From NCBI GenBank assembly GCA_944320995.1, contig CALUJQ010000016.1, positions 1 through 60,226 of the forward strand: a stretch of 60,226 nt of DNA. Direction: 5' to 3'. The stretch is from an uncultured Barnesiella sp. (GTDB lineage: Bacteria > Bacteroidota > Bacteroidia > Bacteroidales > Barnesiellaceae). Below the pieces are notes generated by a model, which saw nothing but the letters and a program-made list of their open reading frames with translations, did not search any database and was not told the origin of the DNA. The stretch's first letter is position 1. Each line of letters starts with the position of its first letter. This document shows, in pieces, positions 44,017 to 53,723 of this stretch. The translations under genes and the position numbers were made by a program.

Positions 44017-45287
44017 CCACCGGAAGAAAAGAATTTTCGCTCCTCGAATTGAATGCCTGCGTCCGTAACGCATTGCAAGAAGCCTTACCCGACAGATATT
44101 GGGTACGGGCCGAAATCAGCGAAGCGAAAATACACGCCTCGGGCCACTGCTACCTCGAACTTATCGAGAAAGAGGATTCGACAGGCCGAACCATCGCCAA
44201 AGCCCGGGCCACCATTTGGGCCTCGACATTCCGGTTGCTCCAACCCTTTTTCGAGCAATCGACAGGGCAACTATTCACCTCGGGCATAAAAATTCTGGTA
44301 TTGGTCACACCCTCCTTCCACGAACTTTACGGATACAACCTGACCATACACGACATCGACCCCTCCTACACGCTGGGCGATGCTACCCGCCGACGGGCCG
44401 CCATATTACAACAGTTACAGGACGAAGGGGTCGCCGACATGAACAAAGAGCTGTCGTGGCCGGCACTTCCGCAACGGTTTGCCGTCATCTCCTCCCCCTC
44501 GGCCGCCGGATACGGCGATTTCATGAACCAGCTCCAGAACAACCCCTACGGCTATAAAATTTATACCGTCCTCTTCCCAGCTGTCATGCAGGGTGAACAG
44601 ACAGCCCAATCGATTATCGAGGCACTCGACCGTATCAACCGGCACGAAGGGGTGTTCGACGGGGTCGTCATCATTCGGGGAGGAGGAGCTACCTCCGATT
44701 TGAACAGTTTCGACAGCTATCCGCTGGCAGCCAACGTGGCACAATTCCCGCTCCCCATCATCACCGGCATCGGCCACGAACGCGACGACACCGTTATCGA
44801 CATGGTAGCCAACACCCGGGTAAAAACCCCCACCGCCGCAGCCGAGTGGATTATCTCCCGCATACACGAAGCCGATATATATGCCGCCAATCTCGCCCAT
44901 ACGATAGGCGAAAAGATTAAGGACCGGCTGCTGCAAGAAAAACAGGCACTGCAACGGGCCACCTCCATGCTCCCCCTGCTCATCGAGAGGCGTATCCTCG
45001 GCGAACGCCACAAAACCGCATTGCGGAATGAACAGCTCAAACAGGCGTTGCGAACCCGGCTCGACTCGGAAAAAAGACGACTCGACAACATGTCGGAAAC
45101 CGTACGGTTGCTTTCCCCACACTCCATTTTGCAACGGGGATACAGCCTCACCCTGCACCATGGCCGTGTCGTCAAAAGCGTGGACGGCCTCACCCCCGGC
45201 GAAACCATCGAAACCCTGTTGGCCGACGGGACATTGACGAGCCGCATAGAAAACATACAACCTTCGAAAACAAAAAAACAAATATAG
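44013..45287 (+). CDS. xseA: Exodeoxyribonuclease VII large subunit
   Basis: XseA is the catalytic subunit of the single-strand exonuclease. From ATG 44013 the protein has 424 residues. The N-terminal OB domain begins FSLLELNACVRNALQEALPD, and the catalytic core has VISSPSAAGYGDFMNQLQ and VIIRGGGATSDLNSFD followed by ITGIGHERDDTVIDMVAN. A long helical arm (about 300-380) carries the small subunits. It overlaps the S8 gene by 4 bases, and xseB follows after 2 bases. The larger open frame back to 43383 is not used. Confidence 0.94.
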   Translation: MTTGRKEFSLLELNACVRNALQEALPDRYWVRAEISEAKIHASGHCYLELIEKEDSTGRTIAKARATIWASTFRLLQPFFEQSTGQLFTSGIKILVLVTPSFHELYGYNLTIHDIDPSYTLGDATRRRAAILQQLQDEGVADMNKELSWPALPQRFAVISSPSAAGYGDFMNQLQNNPYGYKIYTVLFPAVMQGEQTAQSIIEALDRINRHEGVFDGVVIIRGGGATSDLNSFDSYPLAANVAQFPLPIITGIGHERDDTVIDMVANTRVKTPTAAAEWIISRIHEADIYAANLAHTIGEKIKDRLLQEKQALQRATSMLPLLIERRILGERHKTALRNEQLKQALRTRLDSEKRRLDNMSETVRLLSPHSILQRGYSLTLHHGRVVKSVDGLTPGETIETLLADGTLTSRIENIQPSKTKKQI

Positions 45288-45289
45288 AT

Positions 45290-45493
45290 ATGGCAAAGAC
45301 TGCAAATCTCTCCTACTCCGAGGCTATCGCCGAGTTGGAATCCATCGTACACAAACTGCAAAACAACGAATACGAAATCGACGAACTCCAAAAATGCACC
45401 GCACGCTCTCTCGAACTGCTCAAATTTTGCAAAACCAAACTGTTCGAGACCGACGAAGCCCTGCAAAAAATATTGACCGAGCTGAACGATTAA
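45290..45493 (+). CDS. xseB: Exodeoxyribonuclease VII small subunit
   Basis: This 67-residue helical protein matches Xse[30 protein letters not shown], and a C-terminal [19 protein letters not shown]. Several copies bind each XseA. It is 2 bases after xseA, in the same operon. No strong terminator was seen before the gltX promoter at 45569. Confidence 0.95.
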   Translation: MAKTANLSYSEAIAELESIVHKLQNNEYEIDELQKCTARSLELLKFCKTKLFETDEALQKILTELND

Positions 45494-45568
45494 TGGCGAC
45501 AGGACTATACCCCCGCCCCATCGTCACAATATATGCGGGAGGATATGCCTAAAATCAAAAAAAATGTT

Positions 45569-45576
45569 TAATTTTG
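45569..45576 (+). promoter_or_regulatory. -7 box TAATTTTG for gltX
   Basis: This is a perfect consensus match, 18 bases before ATG 45594. An upstream ATG at 45564 lies before this box and is therefore an unlikely start. Confidence 0.6.
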
Positions 45577-45593
45577 CCAAGTTTTTCAACCCT

Positions 45594-47117
45594 ATGAATA
45601 TGACCGAAAGAAAAGTTCGCGTGCGTTTCGCACCAAGCCCCACAGGCGCTTTACACATAGGCGGCGTTCGCACCGCTCTCTATAATTATCTGTTTGCCAA
45701 ACAAAATCACGGAGAGATGATCTTCCGTATCGAGGATACTGACTCCCAACGGTTCGTCCCGGGAGCCGAAGCCTATATCATCGAGTCCCTCGAATGGCTG
45801 GGGATTCGCTTCGACGAAGGGGTAAGCTACGGAGGCAACTACGGTCCCTATCGGCAATCGGAGCGCAAAGAGATTTACCGCAAATATGTCAACCAGCTGC
45901 TCGACGCCGGGAAAGCCTATATCGCATTCGACACTCCGGCCGAACTGGAAGCCAAACGGAACGATATACCCAATTTCCAATACGACGCCTCGACCCGCCT
46001 GCAAATGCGCAACTCGTTGACCCTGCCGAAAGAAGAGGTTGACAGACTCATTGCCGAAGGCACGCAATATGTCGTGCGGTTCAAAATCGAACCGGGTGAA
46101 GACGTGGTCGTCAACGACTTGATCCGCGGCGATGTAACCATCAACTCCTCGATTCTCGACGACAAGGTCCTGTACAAGTCGGCCGACAACCTGCCCACCT
46201 ACCACCTCGCCAATATCGTCGATGACCACTTGATGCTCGTCTCGCATGTCATTCGCGGAGAAGAGTGGTTACCCTCGGCTCCCCTGCACGTACTGCTCTA
46301 CCGGGCTTTCGGCTGGGAAGATACCATGCCCCGTTTCGCCCACCTGCCGCTGCTCTTGAAACCCGACGGAAAAGGGAAACTGAGCAAACGCGACGGCGAC
46401 CGGCTGGGATTCCCCGTATTCCCCCTCGAATGGCACGACCCCAAAACGGGCGAAATATCCTCGGGCTACCGCGAATCGGGATACCTACCCGAAGCCGTGG
46501 TAAACTTCCTCGCTCTGCTGGGCTGGAATCCCGGCAATGACCAAGAAATCATGTCGATGGACGAACTTATCAACCTCTTCTCGCTCGAAAAATGCAGCAA
46601 AAGCGGTGCAAAATTCGACTACGAAAAAGGCAAATGGTTCAACCACAAATACATACAAGAGAAAAGCAATGAAGAACTTACCACCCTCTTCATGCCCATT
46701 CTCAAAGAGAAAGGTATCGAAGCCGATCCCGCCACAGTCGCCCGCATCATCGGGCTGGTCAAAGGCCGCGTAAGTTTCGTCAAAGAGTTGTGGGACCAAG
46801 CCGCCTTCTTCTTCGTGGCCCCCACCAGTTACGAAGAGAAATCGGTAAAAAAACGCTGGAAAGAAGATACCCCCGCCATCATGCGCGAACTCATCGAAAT
46901 TCTGCGCAACATGGACGACTTCTCCTCCGCTCCGGCCGAAAAAATCGTATTGGGCTGGATCGAGCAAAACGGTTACCACTTGGGCAATGTGATGAACGCA
47001 TTCCGGTTGGCCGTTGTCGGTGAATGCAAAGGTCCTCACATGTTCGACATCACCGAAATCATGGGCAAGGAAGAGACGATTAAACGCATCGAAAGAGCAA
47101 TCGAATATTTAGGGTAA
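45594..47117 (+). CDS. gltX: Glutamyl-tRNA synthetase
   Basis: The enzyme charges tRNA-Glu in the cytoplasm. From ATG 45594 ([23 protein letters not shown] at 45600 is an alternative) it has 507 residues. The class I motifs are HIGG in [16 protein letters not shown] and KLSKRDG (the KMSKS loop). [14 protein letters not shown] and [12 protein letters not shown] are also typical. An earlier ATG at 45564 is upstream of the promoter box and probably not used. The stop overlaps the start of the next gene by one base. Confidence 0.95.
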   Translation: MNMTERKVRVRFAPSPTGALHIGGVRTALYNYLFAKQNHGEMIFRIEDTDSQRFVPGAEAYIIESLEWLGIRFDEGVSYGGNYGPYRQSERKEIYRKYVNQLLDAGKAYIAFDTPAELEAKRNDIPNFQYDASTRLQMRNSLTLPKEEVDRLIAEGTQYVVRFKIEPGEDVVVNDLIRGDVTINSSILDDKVLYKSADNLPTYHLANIVDDHLMLVSHVIRGEEWLPSAPLHVLLYRAFGWEDTMPRFAHLPLLLKPDGKGKLSKRDGDRLGFPVFPLEWHDPKTGEISSGYRESGYLPEAVVNFLALLGWNPGNDQEIMSMDELINLFSLEKCSKSGAKFDYEKGKWFNHKYIQEKSNEELTTLFMPILKEKGIEADPATVARIIGLVKGRVSFVKELWDQAAFFFVAPTSYEEKSVKKRWKEDTPAIMRELIEILRNMDDFSSAPAEKIVLGWIEQNGYHLGNVMNAFRLAVVGECKGPHMFDITEIMGKEETIKRIERAIEYLG

Positions 47118-48196
47118 TGACTTGCAGGCTTCCACATATTACGCTGCTCATACTGCTTTTGACCACACTGTTCCCCGCAAAGGCGCAACAGGTAGCTTGG
47201 AGTGTCGATATGACCGGATTTTTCGACAACCGCGAGTATGGTTACGCCAAAGCCCAGTCGCAGACCTTTTTCGGCACACGACTCTCCCCCGAGATTGGGG
47301 TGAGAATAGGCAACAGCACCGTAATGGCCGGAGCCTCGTGGGTACAACCCATCGACGGCTCCACCCGCGAAGCCAAAATACACCCCACGGTTTATTACCG
47401 CTATTCCTCCCAAAAATTCCGCATGTCGCTGGGTATGTTCCCGCGCACCCAACTGCTCGAAAACACCCCGGCCATTTTGCAATACGACTCGCTCACCTAC
47501 TTCCGCCCCAACTTGGCGGGAGCCCTTTTCCAATATGTTCACACCAAAGGGTTTGCCGAACTCTACATCGACTGGCGGCAGGTACAGACCGAACAAGTGC
47601 GCGAAGCCTTTATGGCCGTATTCAACGGCCGGTGGCAACCCCTGCCCTACCTCTTTGCCGGGGGGCATCTGGTCATGAACCATTTGGCACGGCCCCGCAA
47701 TTCGAGCGACCTCTACACCGTGACCGACAACCTCATCGCCAGCCCTTACGTAGGGGTGGACCTCTCCCCGTACGCCCCGCTCGATACCCTCACCCTCAAA
47801 GTCGGATACCACATCAGCCTCGACCGGCTGCGCAACGTAGGGACATGGCATCACCCGCAAGGCATACTCATCGACCTGTTGGCCGAATGGCGGTTCTTGG
47901 GACTGCACAACACTTTCTACAAAGGGGGAGCGCAAATGCCCCTCTATCCGCAACTGGGGGCGCAGCTCAACCAAGGCGACCCCTTCTACCAATCCCCGAC
48001 CTACAACCGCACCGACATCTATGCCTATATCTTCCGCAAGAGCTACCTCAACTGCATAGCCTCTTGCAATTTACATTACACACCGGGCAATCTCGATTTC
48101 CAGCAGCAGCTCACCCTGCGCTTCTACATAGATGACCAAGCATGGAAAAACCGGAATAACCGGCAAAAACAGAGTTTCCTAAGGAATATCTTGTAA
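47117..48196 (+). CDS. Predicted outer-membrane beta-barrel protein (hypothetical)
   Basis: This 359-residue protein has a signal peptide cleaved near AKAQQ (residue 24). The remainder is alternating amphipathic strands with many aromatic residues (VYYRYSSQKFRMSLGMFPR, FQYVHTKGFAELYIDWRQ, LTLRFYID). It has no recognised enzymatic motif. A porin-like or structural barrel role is inferred from the pattern only. It overlaps gltX by one base and is followed after 23 bases by waaA, so envelope functions share this transcript. Confidence 0.6.
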   Translation: MTCRLPHITLLILLLTTLFPAKAQQVAWSVDMTGFFDNREYGYAKAQSQTFFGTRLSPEIGVRIGNSTVMAGASWVQPIDGSTREAKIHPTVYYRYSSQKFRMSLGMFPRTQLLENTPAILQYDSLTYFRPNLAGALFQYVHTKGFAELYIDWRQVQTEQVREAFMAVFNGRWQPLPYLFAGGHLVMNHLARPRNSSDLYTVTDNLIASPYVGVDLSPYAPLDTLTLKVGYHISLDRLRNVGTWHHPQGILIDLLAEWRFLGLHNTFYKGGAQMPLYPQLGAQLNQGDPFYQSPTYNRTDIYAYIFRKSYLNCIASCNLHYTPGNLDFQQQLTLRFYIDDQAWKNRNNRQKQSFLRNIL

Positions 48197-48219
48197 CCCC
48201 CCGAGAGAATATTGTCGCC

Positions 48220-49455
48220 ATGAAGTTGATTTATAATTTCGGAATATACTGCTACAAACAGTTGGTCGCACTGGCCGGAATACGGAATGCCAAAGCGAGA
48301 AAACTGACACAAGGGCAAAAAGGTATCTTCGACTATCTCGCCAGCCACGCCGACCCCAAGGGCGGTTATTTGTGGATACACGCCTCTTCGCTCGGCGAGT
48401 TCGAACAGGGCCGCCCCCTTATCGAGGCAATCAAAAAGGCCCAACCCGACACCCCAATACTCCTCACCTTCTTCTCCCCTTCGGGTTATGAAGTTCGCAA
48501 GGACTACCCGGGTGCCGACCTCATCTGTTACCTCCCCTTCGACCTGCCGGGAAACGTGCGGCGATTCCTCGACATCACCAAACCGACCAAAGCCATTTTC
48601 ATTAAATACGAGTTCTGGGCCAACTACCTCAACGAACTCAACCGGCGGAATATCCCCCTGTATATCATCTCGGCCATCTTCCGCCCCAATCAAATATTTT
48701 TCCGCCCTTACGGCGGATACTTCCGACGGATACTCCGGAACTTCACGCACCTCTATATCCAAAACGAACGCTCCCGACAGCAGCTGGCCGGCATAGGAAT
48801 CACCAACGTGTCGATCGTGGGCGACACCCGCTTCGACCGTGTAATAGAGATACGCAATGCCGCCAAGGAACTGCCGCTCGTCGCAGCCTTCGCCAAAGGG
48901 AGGAAAACACTCATCGCCGGCAGCTCATGGCCCAAAGACGAAGAGTTTATCATCGATTACTTCAACAACCGCAAAGATATAAAGTTGATTTTAGCGCCCC
49001 ACGAAATCCACGAGTCGCATCTGCAATTTATCGAGAAGCGGCTGCAACGCCCCTTCGTACGCTACACACAAGCCACGCCCGACGAGATGGCGACCTGCGA
49101 CTGCCTCATCATCGACTGTTTCGGGCTGCTCTCCTCGATATACCGGTATGGCACTCTCGCCTATATAGGCGGTGGATTCGGAGCCGGCATACACAATATC
49201 GCCGAAGCGGCCGTATATAACCTGCCCGTCATCTTCGGGCCTAACCACGGCCGGTTCAAAGAGGCTCTCGAACTGATTGCCTGCGAAGGTGGGTTCGCCG
49301 TCAACAACAACACCGAATTTGTCGCCGTGGCCGACCGCCTGCTCGACAATCCCCAACAACTTGCCACCGCCAGCCAAAACGCCGGGAACTACATTGCCAC
49401 CCACGCCGGGGCAACCCGCACAATTCTGAAAGACCTCTTCGGAATCGAAGCATAA
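48220..49455 (+). CDS. waaA: 3-deoxy-D-manno-octulosonic acid (Kdo) transferase
   Basis: WaaA adds Kdo to the lipid A precursor at the inner membrane. The 411-residue protein has an N-terminal membrane-associated helix, LWIHASSLGEFEQGRPLIE near residue 47, ILLTFFSPSGYEV, and the acceptor-domain LPFDLPGNVRRFL. The second Rossmann domain has LIAGSSWPKDE, LAPHEIHESH, YIGGGFGAGIHNIAEAAVYN and VIFGPNHGRF, which are family signatures. It faces the phosphatase gene, with the stops 33 bases apart. Confidence 0.93.
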   Translation: MKLIYNFGIYCYKQLVALAGIRNAKARKLTQGQKGIFDYLASHADPKGGYLWIHASSLGEFEQGRPLIEAIKKAQPDTPILLTFFSPSGYEVRKDYPGADLICYLPFDLPGNVRRFLDITKPTKAIFIKYEFWANYLNELNRRNIPLYIISAIFRPNQIFFRPYGGYFRRILRNFTHLYIQNERSRQQLAGIGITNVSIVGDTRFDRVIEIRNAAKELPLVAAFAKGRKTLIAGSSWPKDEEFIIDYFNNRKDIKLILAPHEIHESHLQFIEKRLQRPFVRYTQATPDEMATCDCLIIDCFGLLSSIYRYGTLAYIGGGFGAGIHNIAEAAVYNLPVIFGPNHGRFKEALELIACEGGFAVNNNTEFVAVADRLLDNPQQLATASQNAGNYIATHAGATRTILKDLFGIEA

Positions 49456-49488
49456 TCGCAGGAAAACCCCAACACTCCCGTAGAGAGG

Positions 49489-49989
49489 TCATTCACGCGA
49501 CTCCTCACCGGCATAATATTCGAGCAACCCCTCGCAAGCATCTTCGAGGATATTCAGCACATTTTCAAACCCATCGGCTCCACCATAATAAGGGTCGGGG
49601 ATACAATCGACCGGATAGTGTCGGCAATAATCGGTTATCCGCTGCACCTTAGCCGTCTGTTCGGGCGTATCGGCCATCGAGCGAAGGGTATCGATGTTAT
49701 AATCGTCCATACCCAAAATCAGGTCAAAGCGCTCGAAGTCATCGGGACGTACCGGACGGCTACGATGCTCCAACAGATAACCGCGACGGGCAGCATGCGA
49801 GCGCATACGAGGGTCGGGTAGTTCACCGGCGTGTCCGCCATAAGTTCCGGCCGAATCGACCACAAACCGGCCGGTAAGCCCCCGCTTCCGCAGCAACTGG
49901 ATAAATACCCCCTCGGCAGCCGGCGAACGACATATATTCCCTAAACAGACAAACAATATCCTTATTGGTCTCTTCGGCTCTTTCTTCAT
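49489..49989 (-). CDS. Low-molecular-weight protein tyrosine phosphatase
   Basis: This is a 166-residue cytoplasmic enzyme. The P-loop CLGNICRS is at 15-22, with nucleophile Cys15 and Arg21. The general acid Asp is in DCIPDPYYGGADGFE near the C-terminus. A DSAGTYGGHAGELPDPR stretch and an LILGMDDYN segment are also typical. These phosphatases often regulate polysaccharide tyrosine kinases or act in stress; no kinase is in the window. It is convergent with waaA. Confidence 0.93.
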   Translation of the reverse strand: MKKEPKRPIRILFVCLGNICRSPAAEGVFIQLLRKRGLTGRFVVDSAGTYGGHAGELPDPRMRSHAARRGYLLEHRSRPVRPDDFERFDLILGMDDYNIDTLRSMADTPEQTAKVQRITDYCRHYPVDCIPDPYYGGADGFENVLNILEDACEGLLEYYAGEESRE

Positions 49990-50119
49990 GACAACAAACC
50001 CAAATAGTTAAATCGGCTGCAAAATAAATAAAAATCCGAGAAGAAACTGCAGATATGACATTTTCGTTAAAGGACGTAACTTTCTTCCAAAAAAACTTTT
50101 TCTTTACATTCCTATTTTA

Positions 50120-50127
50120 TATTTTTG
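50120..50127 (+). promoter_or_regulatory. -7 box TATTTTTG for the Big_2 protein gene
   Basis: This is a perfect consensus match, leaving a leader of about 80 bases. The 222-base gap to the phosphatase gene also holds an AT-rich stretch with no other recognised element. Confidence 0.55.
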
Positions 50128-50211
50128 TTACTCTATATAAAAAGGGAATCGAAAATAAACCAAAAAAATAACACACGAATACTTATTAGTTAACTCTAAA
50201 ACAATACATCT

Positions 50212-52395
50212 ATGAAGAAAAACTACTTTTTACGCACAGCTATCTTATTAGTAGCTCTGCTATGTGGAACATCCAGTTGGGCTGTATCATCTCTTACAGA
50301 AAGTGTCACATTTAACGACTGGTCCAAAATACAAATAAACGACAACTCTGCAACAAGTTCTTACGACAAATATGCAGGAGACCAGACGCTCCCTGGCAGT
50401 GATGGAATCGATTATACATGGAATTTTACCCGTGTAATGAAATCATCCTCCAATTTACAAATGGACAAAAATGCAGGGACATTAATTTCTCCTACTTTTG
50501 AAACCAAATATGGCTTTAATGTAACAATCACCTACACTTGTTCAAACAACGATGCCTCCATTACAGAGACCGGCACCTCCAATACGGTAAAAGGAGCTTC
50601 ACCCCTTACGCTTACCGTATCGTCCCCGAGTGCCAGTATTACTATCAACGCAGGTACAAAAGCTACCTATATTTCAAAAATCGAAATTACACCGGCAGCC
50701 AACCCGGCATTGGGAGACCCCGCATTGGCCTTCAATGATATTGCAGAAACGAGCATCATCAAACAGTTGACCGACGGCAGTTACAGCAGTGGCGCAACCT
50801 CGGCATCCGACGCTACCATCGTGTATAGCAGCAGTAACCAAGAGGTTGCTACCATCGACCAAACAGGTCTCGTTACATTAGTAGCCGGCGGTACAACAGT
50901 TATCAAAGCCGAAGTAGCCGAAACCGCTACGTTCAAAGGTGCCTCCATTGAATACACCTTGACAGTTGTTGACCCTGCAAAGACCAAAACTTTTATCAAG
51001 GTAACCAACGGAATAGTAACCGACGGTCAATACCTCATCGTATATCAAGACGGAGACAATGCAACTTCCGTCATGGCCATGAATACCACCAATACAAAAG
51101 ATTATTTCATGTACGATGTACTCAATCTCACCGACGGTAAAATCACAACCGACGACGAATCGATTATGTGGGATATCACCACCGAGAGCGATGGCAACTA
51201 CTCAATATCCAACAACGGCATCTATGTAGCCTATAATGGTTCTACTGCAACCAAAGGCGACAACAACGCTTATGCCGATGCTGAATATGCCACCGAAAGA
51301 GCCGGCTGGAAAATTGAATATAACAGCGAGCAAGGTGTATTCCTCTTCAAGAATGCAAAGGTTGATACCCGTCTGCTGCAATTCAACGCCAGCTCGGGTC
51401 AAGAAAGATTTGCCTGCTATCGCAGTTCACAAAAGAACCTCACCCTCTACCGGTTAGACGATGGGAAACAAGATGTAACGGTAGCGTTTAACGAAGTAAG
51501 CGGCGACAAAGAAATATTCTTCACCGAAGGACTCACCTACAACAGCGCCGCCACTGCTACGCCCGAAAGAGCTATCACATACAGCAGCAGTAATCAAGAG
51601 GTAGCCACCATCAATGCAAGCGGCCTCGTTACAATTGTCGGTACCGGTACTACCATTATCAAAGCTACCACCGAAGCCGATGACACCTATCGTGAAGGAG
51701 TGGCCCAATACACCTTGACGGTTCGGGCTTCTTCGGTAGAACTACCCCACTCGATCGACTTCAAATCGGGTCTCGGCGACTGGATCACCTACACAACCGT
51801 AGGAACCAAACAATGGGGATCGACCACCGATGGTGCTCAAATCAACGGTTATAAAGGAGGTGAAACCGAAGCCTACCTCATCTCACCGGCAGTAACTGCC
51901 GAAAACATCGTGCTGAATTTCAAAAGCCAAAAGAACTATACGGGCAACGATGTGCAGCTCTACTATGCGACCGATTTCGACCCCAACACCATGCAACCCA
52001 CAGAGGCTACGTGGACCGAAATTACCGAAATGGCAACGTGGTCAACTTCGGCACTGACCGAATCGGGAGACATCGAATTGAACAACTTAACTTCGCCTAT
52101 CTGCTTTGCTTTCAAATATACTTGTGAAGCCAGTGTCGCCGCAGAATGGACAATCACCGACCTCGCTATCTCCGAAGGCCTTGCATCGGGTATCGAAAGC
52201 GTAGAGGCCAACGGCATGAAGATCATCAACGGTAAAGGTCAAGTCACCATCGAAACGGCCGAGGCCGCTACGGTTGCCGTTTATGCCCTCACCGGCGCTC
52301 AGGTTCGCCAAATCGAACTCACCGAAGGTGTCAACATCGTAGAACTGCCTGCCGGCATCTATGTAATCGATGGTAAGAAAGTAGTGGTATTCTAA
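50212..52395 (+). CDS. Secreted Big_2 repeat protein with type IX sorting domain
   Basis: This 727-residue surface protein has a signal peptide ending near SSWAV (residue 25). Two Big_2-like Ig modules (about 170-255 and 430-505) share YSSSNQEVATI and TTxIKA. A beta-rich region lies between them. Around 515-650 is a jelly-roll-like domain (SIDFKSGLGDW.., EAYLISPAV) similar to those seen before type IX tails. The C-terminus (MKIINGKGQVTIETAEAATV, LPAGIYVIDGKKVVVF) is a type A type IX sorting domain. An adhesin or glycan-binding role is inferred. It would be moved by PorV and processed by a PorU-like protein of this window. Confidence 0.8.
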   Translation: MKKNYFLRTAILLVALLCGTSSWAVSSLTESVTFNDWSKIQINDNSATSSYDKYAGDQTLPGSDGIDYTWNFTRVMKSSSNLQMDKNAGTLISPTFETKYGFNVTITYTCSNNDASITETGTSNTVKGASPLTLTVSSPSASITINAGTKATYISKIEITPAANPALGDPALAFNDIAETSIIKQLTDGSYSSGATSASDATIVYSSSNQEVATIDQTGLVTLVAGGTTVIKAEVAETATFKGASIEYTLTVVDPAKTKTFIKVTNGIVTDGQYLIVYQDGDNATSVMAMNTTNTKDYFMYDVLNLTDGKITTDDESIMWDITTESDGNYSISNNGIYVAYNGSTATKGDNNAYADAEYATERAGWKIEYNSEQGVFLFKNAKVDTRLLQFNASSGQERFACYRSSQKNLTLYRLDDGKQDVTVAFNEVSGDKEIFFTEGLTYNSAATATPERAITYSSSNQEVATINASGLVTIVGTGTTIIKATTEADDTYREGVAQYTLTVRASSVELPHSIDFKSGLGDWITYTTVGTKQWGSTTDGAQINGYKGGETEAYLISPAVTAENIVLNFKSQKNYTGNDVQLYYATDFDPNTMQPTEATWTEITEMATWSTSALTESGDIELNNLTSPICFAFKYTCEASVAAEWTITDLAISEGLASGIESVEANGMKIINGKGQVTIETAEAATVAVYALTGAQVRQIELTEGVNIVELPAGIYVIDGKKVVVF

Positions 52396-52422
52396 GCAAC
52401 ATACCCCAAACTTCAATACCTC

Positions 52423-52456
52423 GGGGAGGCAGACACGAGTCTGCCTCCCCTTTTTT
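52423..52456 (+). terminator. Terminator of the Big_2 protein gene
   Basis: A 12-bp stem (52423-52434 with 52439-52450, GGGGAGGCAGAC and its complement) has a 4-base loop and a run of six T. Confidence 0.9.
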
Positions 52457-52550
52457 GTCCCCACCGATAACAGAAAGGACCGGCACAGTCATATCCTCCC
52501 ACACCCGACAAAAACAACTATGCCATCTGTCCCGGGAGGTATGGCAACAA

Positions 52551-52585
52551 AAAGAGGCTGCATCGCCATTCCCGATACAGCCTCT
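52551..52585 (-). terminator. Terminator of the GDPD gene
   Basis: AGAGGCTG arms (52553-52560 with 52578-52585) flank a 17-base loop, with T residues following on the minus strand. It lies just past the GDPD stop. Confidence 0.6.
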
Positions 52586-52607
52586 CTATCCGCCAAACCA
52601 CCGCCGG

Positions 52608-53396
52608 TTACTTCTTCGCTTTCAACATTTCGAGTAAAAGAACCGGTTCGTTGGTCGTAATAAAATCGACACCCCGATCGATAAAATATTGCAAATCGTC
52701 GGCCTTGTTGACCGTCCACACATTGACAGTCAAACCCAAATCGTGAGCCTCGCGAATCCAAGGCGTATGTTTCTTCAACACATTATCCTCATAATCGAGG
52801 CCGGTATATCCCAATGCTTTGAGTTGAGCCGGGGTTTTGTCGCCATTCAAATAGGCCACCTTCGCCCCGGGTGCCAGTCGGATCAATTCGGTCCCCACCA
52901 AATTGCTGAAAGCGATATACTCGACTTGCGACTCCATATCCATCGACTGGACCATCGCCACCACCTTTTGGGCAATCTCCTTGTTTCGCTCGGGAGTAGA
53001 TTGGGTTTTCAACTCCAACACCAGAACCATGGGCGACAACTTTTTACCCTTTTCCAAATAGCTTTCCAAAGCCGGAATTGTCTCGCCGTTTTTCAATTTC
53101 GAGGCCGTCACCGTCTCAAAATCGGCCTCCTCGATTTTCACCCCGTCGAGGGTTTCCGCATCGTGGTTAACCACCAACCGGCCATCGGCCGTGAGCCATA
53201 TATCCAATTCGGAACCCCAACAGCCGGCGTCGTATGCCCGTTGCAACGACGTCAATGAATTCTCGGCCGAACCTTCACACTTCCAATACCCCCGGTGAGC
53301 CACCACCGAAGTAGATTGCTGGGCACAAAGCCCCTGCGAAAAAGCCATTGACAAAATGGCCACCGACAACATTTTCCCGTTCATATTCATATCCAT
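52608..53396 (-). CDS. Exported glycerophosphodiester phosphodiesterase
   Basis: GDPD enzymes split glycerophosphodiesters into glycerol 3-phosphate and an alcohol, using a metal ion. The 262-residue protein has a signal peptide ending near LCAQQ. The catalytic motifs are VVAHRGYWKCEGSAENSLTS (His and Glu), SELDIWLTADGRLVVNHD, VLELKTQS, and a C-terminal NVWTVNKADDLQYFIDRGVDFITTNEP. Alternative Met starts lie at residues 3, 5 and 8; the promoter box at 53439 fits any of them. It probably acts in the periplasm on lipid or teichoic-type debris. Confidence 0.9.
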   Translation of the reverse strand: MDMNMNGKMLSVAILSMAFSQGLCAQQSTSVVAHRGYWKCEGSAENSLTSLQRAYDAGCWGSELDIWLTADGRLVVNHDAETLDGVKIEEADFETVTASKLKNGETIPALESYLEKGKKLSPMVLVLELKTQSTPERNKEIAQKVVAMVQSMDMESQVEYIAFSNLVGTELIRLAPGAKVAYLNGDKTPAQLKALGYTGLDYEDNVLKKHTPWIREAHDLGLTVNVWTVNKADDLQYFIDRGVDFITTNEPVLLLEMLKAKK

Positions 53397-53723
53397 TTTT
53401 CTTTTTAAATAGTTCTACCCTTCCGAATAACGTTTAGACAAATATACGACTTTTATCGGAACTCCCTTGTTTTCAATCCACACAAAGAGCCCGATTTATG
53501 CGATTTTTCCGCCATCTATCCGCTTGATTTTTAGGATTGAGCAAAAAAAATTACAATTTCTCTGCCATACCGATAGGGGGATTTCCCCTCCTTAGCGTTA
53601 TTAAAGCAAAATCACATAGCTAAGTGAAACCCACGGGGAAGTTGAACGAGTCGTTATTTCCCGATCCGTTTCTCAACGGCAATAAAAAATGGCTCGAATG
53701 GATTGATAAAAAAATAACAAGTT
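53397..53723. other. 327-base intergenic region between divergent genes
   Basis: It holds the GDPD promoter box (53439-53446) and, near 53575-53590, a small GGGG/CCCC inverted repeat. No reliable promoter for the outer-membrane protein gene at 53724 was found. If that gene is in the ECF sigma regulon its promoter would not match TAnnTTTG. Confidence 0.4.
53439..53446 (-). promoter_or_regulatory. -7 box TATATTTG for the GDPD gene
   Basis: This is a perfect consensus match on the minus strand, 43 bases before the GDPD ATG. Confidence 0.6.

Noticed and set aside
45564..45593. Upstream ATG for gltX at 45564
   Set aside because: The -7 box TAATTTTG at 45569-45576 lies after it, so the transcript would start downstream of this ATG.
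47036..47992. Long minus-strand open frame opposite the beta-barrel gene
   Set aside because: The plus-strand gene has a signal peptide and barrel pattern and is coupled to gltX; the minus frame is a codon-bias shadow.
53600..53723. ECF-type promoter upstream of the small barrel protein (GTGAAAC..TCGTTA)
   Set aside because: The spacing of about 20 bases is too long for an ECF promoter, and there is no second copy to compare.
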